From positions 54,450 to 118,449 of the forward strand of contig NZ_AODL01000013.1 in the NCBI RefSeq assembly GCF_000525995.1: a stretch of DNA of 64,000 bases, read 5' to 3'. The notes beneath the pieces were generated by a model. That model was given only the letters and a program-made list of their open reading frames with translations, was not told where the DNA came from and did no database searches. The position numbers and the translations under genes were made by a program. This stretch comes from Paenilisteria riparia FSL S10-1204 (GTDB lineage: Bacteria > Bacillota > Bacilli > Lactobacillales > Listeriaceae). Shown piece after piece: positions 60,251 to 64,000 of this stretch (the stretch's first letter is position 1; each line of letters opens with the position of its first letter).

Positions 60251-63200
60251 TTAATTGGATTGAAGTGATAAGGGTGTACGTGCAATTTCTTTGCTTTTTC
60301 CATCATAACCTATTACATAGACAACATCGCTAGATGAGCCGATTTGGCTACCTGCAAAGTATTTATAGGTGCCATCTGCTTGAACAAATGCTTGTGATGT
60401 ACCTACTACACCATTGACTTCTATACCTACTTTAGTGACTGCACCTGTCGCTGTTCCGTGAATATAACGATCCGAACCGCCAACAGTAAATGTATCAGCT
60501 TTGACAGTACCTGTTGCGTTGGTTAATGTGACAGTTTTACGATCTAGTTCACGTCCGCGTTCATCAAGTGCAACTATTACGGCTTGATCTGAAGGAGAGG
60601 TTACAGCTTTTGCATAATATTTAAATGTGCCATCTGCTTGAACAAATGCTACCCCTTGTTCAGCGCCATTGACAATCAATTGGACTTTCTTCACATCACC
60701 TGTGGCTGTACCGTGAATGTATGCATCTGAGCCACCTACTTGATACGCATCTACAGCAATTGTTCCTTGTGGAGCAGTTACACTCACTACCGCACGATCA
60801 AGTTCTTTGCCTTTTGCATCGTAGGCTACCATTGTAACATTATCACTGGCAGATAAAATCTTACCACTTGCATAGTATTGATATTCTCCACCATTAGCTG
60901 GAATGCGTGAATACTCAGTGCCATTTACAAGCATTGCAATGCGGGCTACATCTCCAGTAAAGCTTCCTTTCACATAACTATCTTTTCCTATCGAAAATGG
61001 ATTTGCTGTAATCGTTCCTGCTGTTGGATTTACCTTAGCTTGGACGGGTACTTTCACGCGATCCATTTCACGACCTTTGTTATCATAAATGACAACATAG
61101 ACATCATCGTTTGTAGATGTAACTTGACTACCAACGTAATATTGATATGGACTTGTTGTGGCGTTAATTCTGCTTATTTCTTTTCCGTTGACAAGTACGC
61201 CAATTCGAGAGGCATCACCAGTATATGTCCCATGAATATATCCGCTACCAATAGTGTAAGCTTCAGCTGTAACTGTGCCTACGGGAACACTATTTTCTGC
61301 CAGCGGTACATTCGCGCGATCTAATTCGTTTCCTTTTGCATCGTATGCAATCATTGTTACAGCATCGTTAACTGAAGCAATTTTACCGCCTGCATAATAT
61401 TTGTAAGCTCCTTCTTTAGCTGCAACAAGTGTCGATGATTTTCCATCCACCACCATTTTAATTTTTGCTACATCACCTGTTAAATTACCTGTGATATAAC
61501 CATCTTTACCAATGGTGAACTTATTGGCTGTAATCGTTCCTGTTGTTGGTACATTTTCTTTTACTACGGAAACATTGGTACGTGCTAATTCTTTGCCTTT
61601 GTTGTCGTAAGCGACCATAGTTACTGCATCATTATTGGAAAGAATTTTACCATTGGCGTAGTATTGATAGTTGCTTCCCGTTACGCCAATAACTGGATAA
61701 GAAACTCCATTAATAATCATTTTCACGCGTGATACATCCCCGGTCACATTCCCTTTCACGTAGCCATCTTTACCGATGGTGAATGTATTGGCTGTAATCG
61801 TTCCTGTTGTCATTGCTTCTTTTACTGGTACATTCGCGCGGTCTAGTTCTTTACCATTCGTATCATAGGCAATCATTGTTACTGCATCTTTGGCCGAAAG
61901 AATTTTACCACTTGCGTAGTATTGGTAGCTTGTTCCAGATGCTGATATTGTAACATACGATTTTCCGTTAACAAGCATTTTTACTTTCGCTACATCGCCT
62001 GTCAAGTTCCCTTTCACGTAGCTATCTTGGCCAATTGTGAAGGTGTTGGCTGTGATTGTTCCTGTTGTCGCAGCTTCTTTTTTCAATGGTACATTAGCTC
62101 GGTCTAGTTCTTTGCCATTCGCATCGTAAGCTACTACTGTTACTGAGTCATTCGTGCTTGTAATATTTTTGCCTGCATAGTATTTGTATGGCGTGCCTGT
62201 TGCATTAATTGTGCCTAATTTTTTGCCGTTGACTAGTAGACTTAGTTTTTTCACGTCACCAGTGTAACTACCTGTAACGTAACCATCTTTGCCAATTGTG
62301 AAGGTGTTGGCTGTGATTGTTCCTGTTGTTGCAGCTTCTTTTTTCAATGGTACGTTAGCTCGGTCTAGTTCTTTGCCATTCGCATCGTAAGCTACTACTG
62401 TTACTGAGTCATTGATGCTTGTAATTATTTTTGCCTGCATAGTATTTGTACGGCGTGCCTGTTGCATTAATTGTGCCTAATTTTTTGCCATTGACTAGTA
62501 GACTTAGTTTTTTCACGTCACCAGTGTAACTACCTGTAACGTAACCATCTTTGCCAATTGTGAAGGTGTTGGCTGTGATTGTTCCTTGTGTAGTAGAAAT
62601 AACTGTAACTGTGATTGTTTTTGTCGCTGTATTTCCTGCGGCATCTGTCACGGAATATGTTACATTGTACGTGCCCGCTTTAGATGTATCCACATTGTTG
62701 CTTGTCACTTGAATTTTGCTGGTGATGTCACCGTCTTTGTTGTCAGTGGCTGTAACACCTGCTTTTGGATCGAAGCTGTCTCCTACTTTTAATGTTTTAT
62801 TGCTCGCTGTGATTTCTGGTTTGGTTGTGTCTGGAGCATCGTTTACTGTGACTGTGATTGTTTTTGTCGCTGTATTTCCTGCGGCATCTGTTACGGAGTA
62901 CGTTACATTGTATGTGCCGGCTTTGGATGTGTCTACATTGTTGCTTGTCACTTGAATTTTGCTGGTGATGTCGCCGTCTAAATCATCATTTGCAGTGATG
63001 CTTGCTTTTGGATCAAAGCTGTCTCCTACTGTTAATGTTTTGTCGCTCGCTGTAATGACTGGTTTCGTCGCATCGATAACTATTGTTTTAGCGATAACTT
63101 TTTGATTATACGTATACCATACACGAAGATGCGTACCTGATGGTAATGCCAATGGTAGTGACATTGTATAGGTGCCATCTGCTCCGAATCGGAAACGATT

Positions 63201-64000
63201 ACCAATAGCAGTTCCGTTGTCATCATTGAACAGACGTGCTAATGATCCTGGATTACCGTGTAGCACAACTTTCAGATCCGTTGATTTTACTGGATCGATA
63301 GAAAGCGCTACGCTCAATTTGACCGTTACTGTAATTGTTTTTGTCGCTGTATTTCCTGCAGCATCTGTCACGGAGTAGGTTACATTGTATGTGCCCGCTT
63401 TGGATGTGTCTACATTATTGCTTGTGACTACAAGTTTACTAGTAATGTCGCCATCTTTGTTGTCAGTGGCTGTAACACCTGCTTTTGGATCGAAGCTGTC
63501 TCCTACTGCTAGAGTTTTATCGCTCGCTGTGATTTCTGGTTTGGTTGTGTCTGGAGCATCGTTTACTGTGACTGTGATTGTTTTTGTTGCTGTATTTCCT
63601 GCGGCATCTGTTACGGAGTACGTTACATTGTATGTGCCCGCTTTGGATGTGTCTACATTGTTGCTTGTCACTTGGATTTTGCTCGTGATGTCGCCATCTT
63701 TGTTGTCATTAGCTGTAACGCCTGCTTTTGGATCGAAGCTGTCTCCTACTGTTAATGTTTTATCGCTCGCTGTGATTTCCGGTTTGGTTGTGTCTGGAGC
63801 ATCATTTACTGTGACTGTGATTGTTTTTGTCGCTGTATTTCCTGCGGCATCTGTCACAGAGTAGGTTACATTGTAAGTGCCGGCTTTAGATGTATCCACA
63901 TTGTTGCTTGTCACTTGGATTTTGCTAGTGATGTCGCCGTCTTTGTTGTCAGTGGCTGTAACACCTGCTTTTGGATCAAAGCTGTCTCCTACTGTTAGGG
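60251..64000 (-). pseudogene. Giant Ig-like repeat surface protein, 3' part, one frameshift
   Basis: The gene continues past the right edge, so its signal peptide and N-terminus are not visible. From the edge inward there are one partial and four full repeats of about 80 residues with DITSKIQVTSNNVDTSKAGT (DUF5011-like), interrupted by a unique segment of about 75 residues (SVALSIDPVKSTDLKV). Then nine repeats of about 85 residues follow, each starting like TGTITANTFTIGKDGY and ending like YDANGKELDRANV. The protein stops right after repeat nine (LSLQSN) with no LPXTG, membrane helix or GW module. One extra T at 62425-62426 breaks the frame in the first of the nine repeats; the next repeat shows the intact version. 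Confidence 0.82.
62070..62586 (-). repeat. Near-identical 255-bp direct repeat inside the surface gene
   Basis: The units at 62070-62324 and 62331-62586 differ at only about five positions, one of them the extra T that breaks the frame. The other seven repeats of the series are much more diverged, so this duplication is recent. Confidence 0.8.

Noticed and set aside
63172..63864. Plus-strand frames opposite the giant surface gene with repeated Val/Ser-rich peptide
   Set aside because: They mirror the Thr/Ala-rich repeats on the coding strand and have no independent gene features.

Overview
The window looks like chromosomal DNA from a member of the genus Listeria in the broad sense (Bacillota): low GC, strong AGGAGG-type ribosome binding sites, GTG and TTG starts, and a gene order that, from memory, follows much of the L. 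monocytogenes lmo0927 to lmo0958 stretch (ltaS, srtA, lplA1, gtlA-like, queG, trmL, nfrA, low-molecular-weight phosphatase, fri, ComEC-like lipoprotein, AI-2E exporter, nagA-nagB-nagR). Several loci do not fit that order, among them a complete glycogen operon, so I do not assign a species.

Layout. 1-2.2 kb: heme A synthesis (ctaB part, ctaA) and a potassium channel. 2.2-6.2 kb: VOC and MOSC proteins and a YcnI/YcnJ-like copper operon. 6.3-9.1 kb: nagA-nagB-nagR for GlcNAc use, with a clear NagR-type operator. 9.2-13.3 kb: a 69-bp tandem repeat, a PspA-like envelope-stress pair and small proteins. 13.4-18.4 kb: two tandem alpha/beta hydrolases, an AI-2E exporter, a FadR-type regulator and an MFS transporter. 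18.4-24.2 kb: an OppA-like lipoprotein and a metNPQ-M20 operon under a SAM-I riboswitch. 24.2-33.1 kb: the lmo0934-lmo0946-like block including Dps and QueG. 33.3-40.1 kb: tRNA-Gly, a GT39/GT2 pair for envelope glycosylation, and an AraC-MFS-hydrolase cluster. 40.2-50.3 kb: glgB-glgC-glgD-glgA-glgP plus a GH13 enzyme. 50.4-52.7 kb: lipoate ligase, an MBL protein and a gene remnant. 52.7-64 kb: cell-surface region with two very large repeat proteins, sortase A, LTA synthase and a tiny sortase-signal-like protein.

How it works together. The right end is an envelope module: LtaS builds lipoteichoic acid, the GT2/GT39 pair probably decorates a wall polymer, SrtA anchors proteins, and two large Ig-like repeat proteins are exported without a recognisable C-terminal anchor where their ends are visible. 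The most unusual spot is 56.3-56.8 kb, where a palindrome over a promoter, a 10-codon leader ORF folded into a hairpin and a 60-residue protein resembling a free sorting signal precede the 1204-residue adhesin.

Data quality. Seven genes (ycnI-like, PspA-like, MFS, M20 hydrolase, metP, GT2, right-end surface protein) are split by eight apparent single-base insertions, nearly all in homopolymer runs. Removing one base at each site restores a family-typical reading frame, so sequencing error is the simplest explanation.
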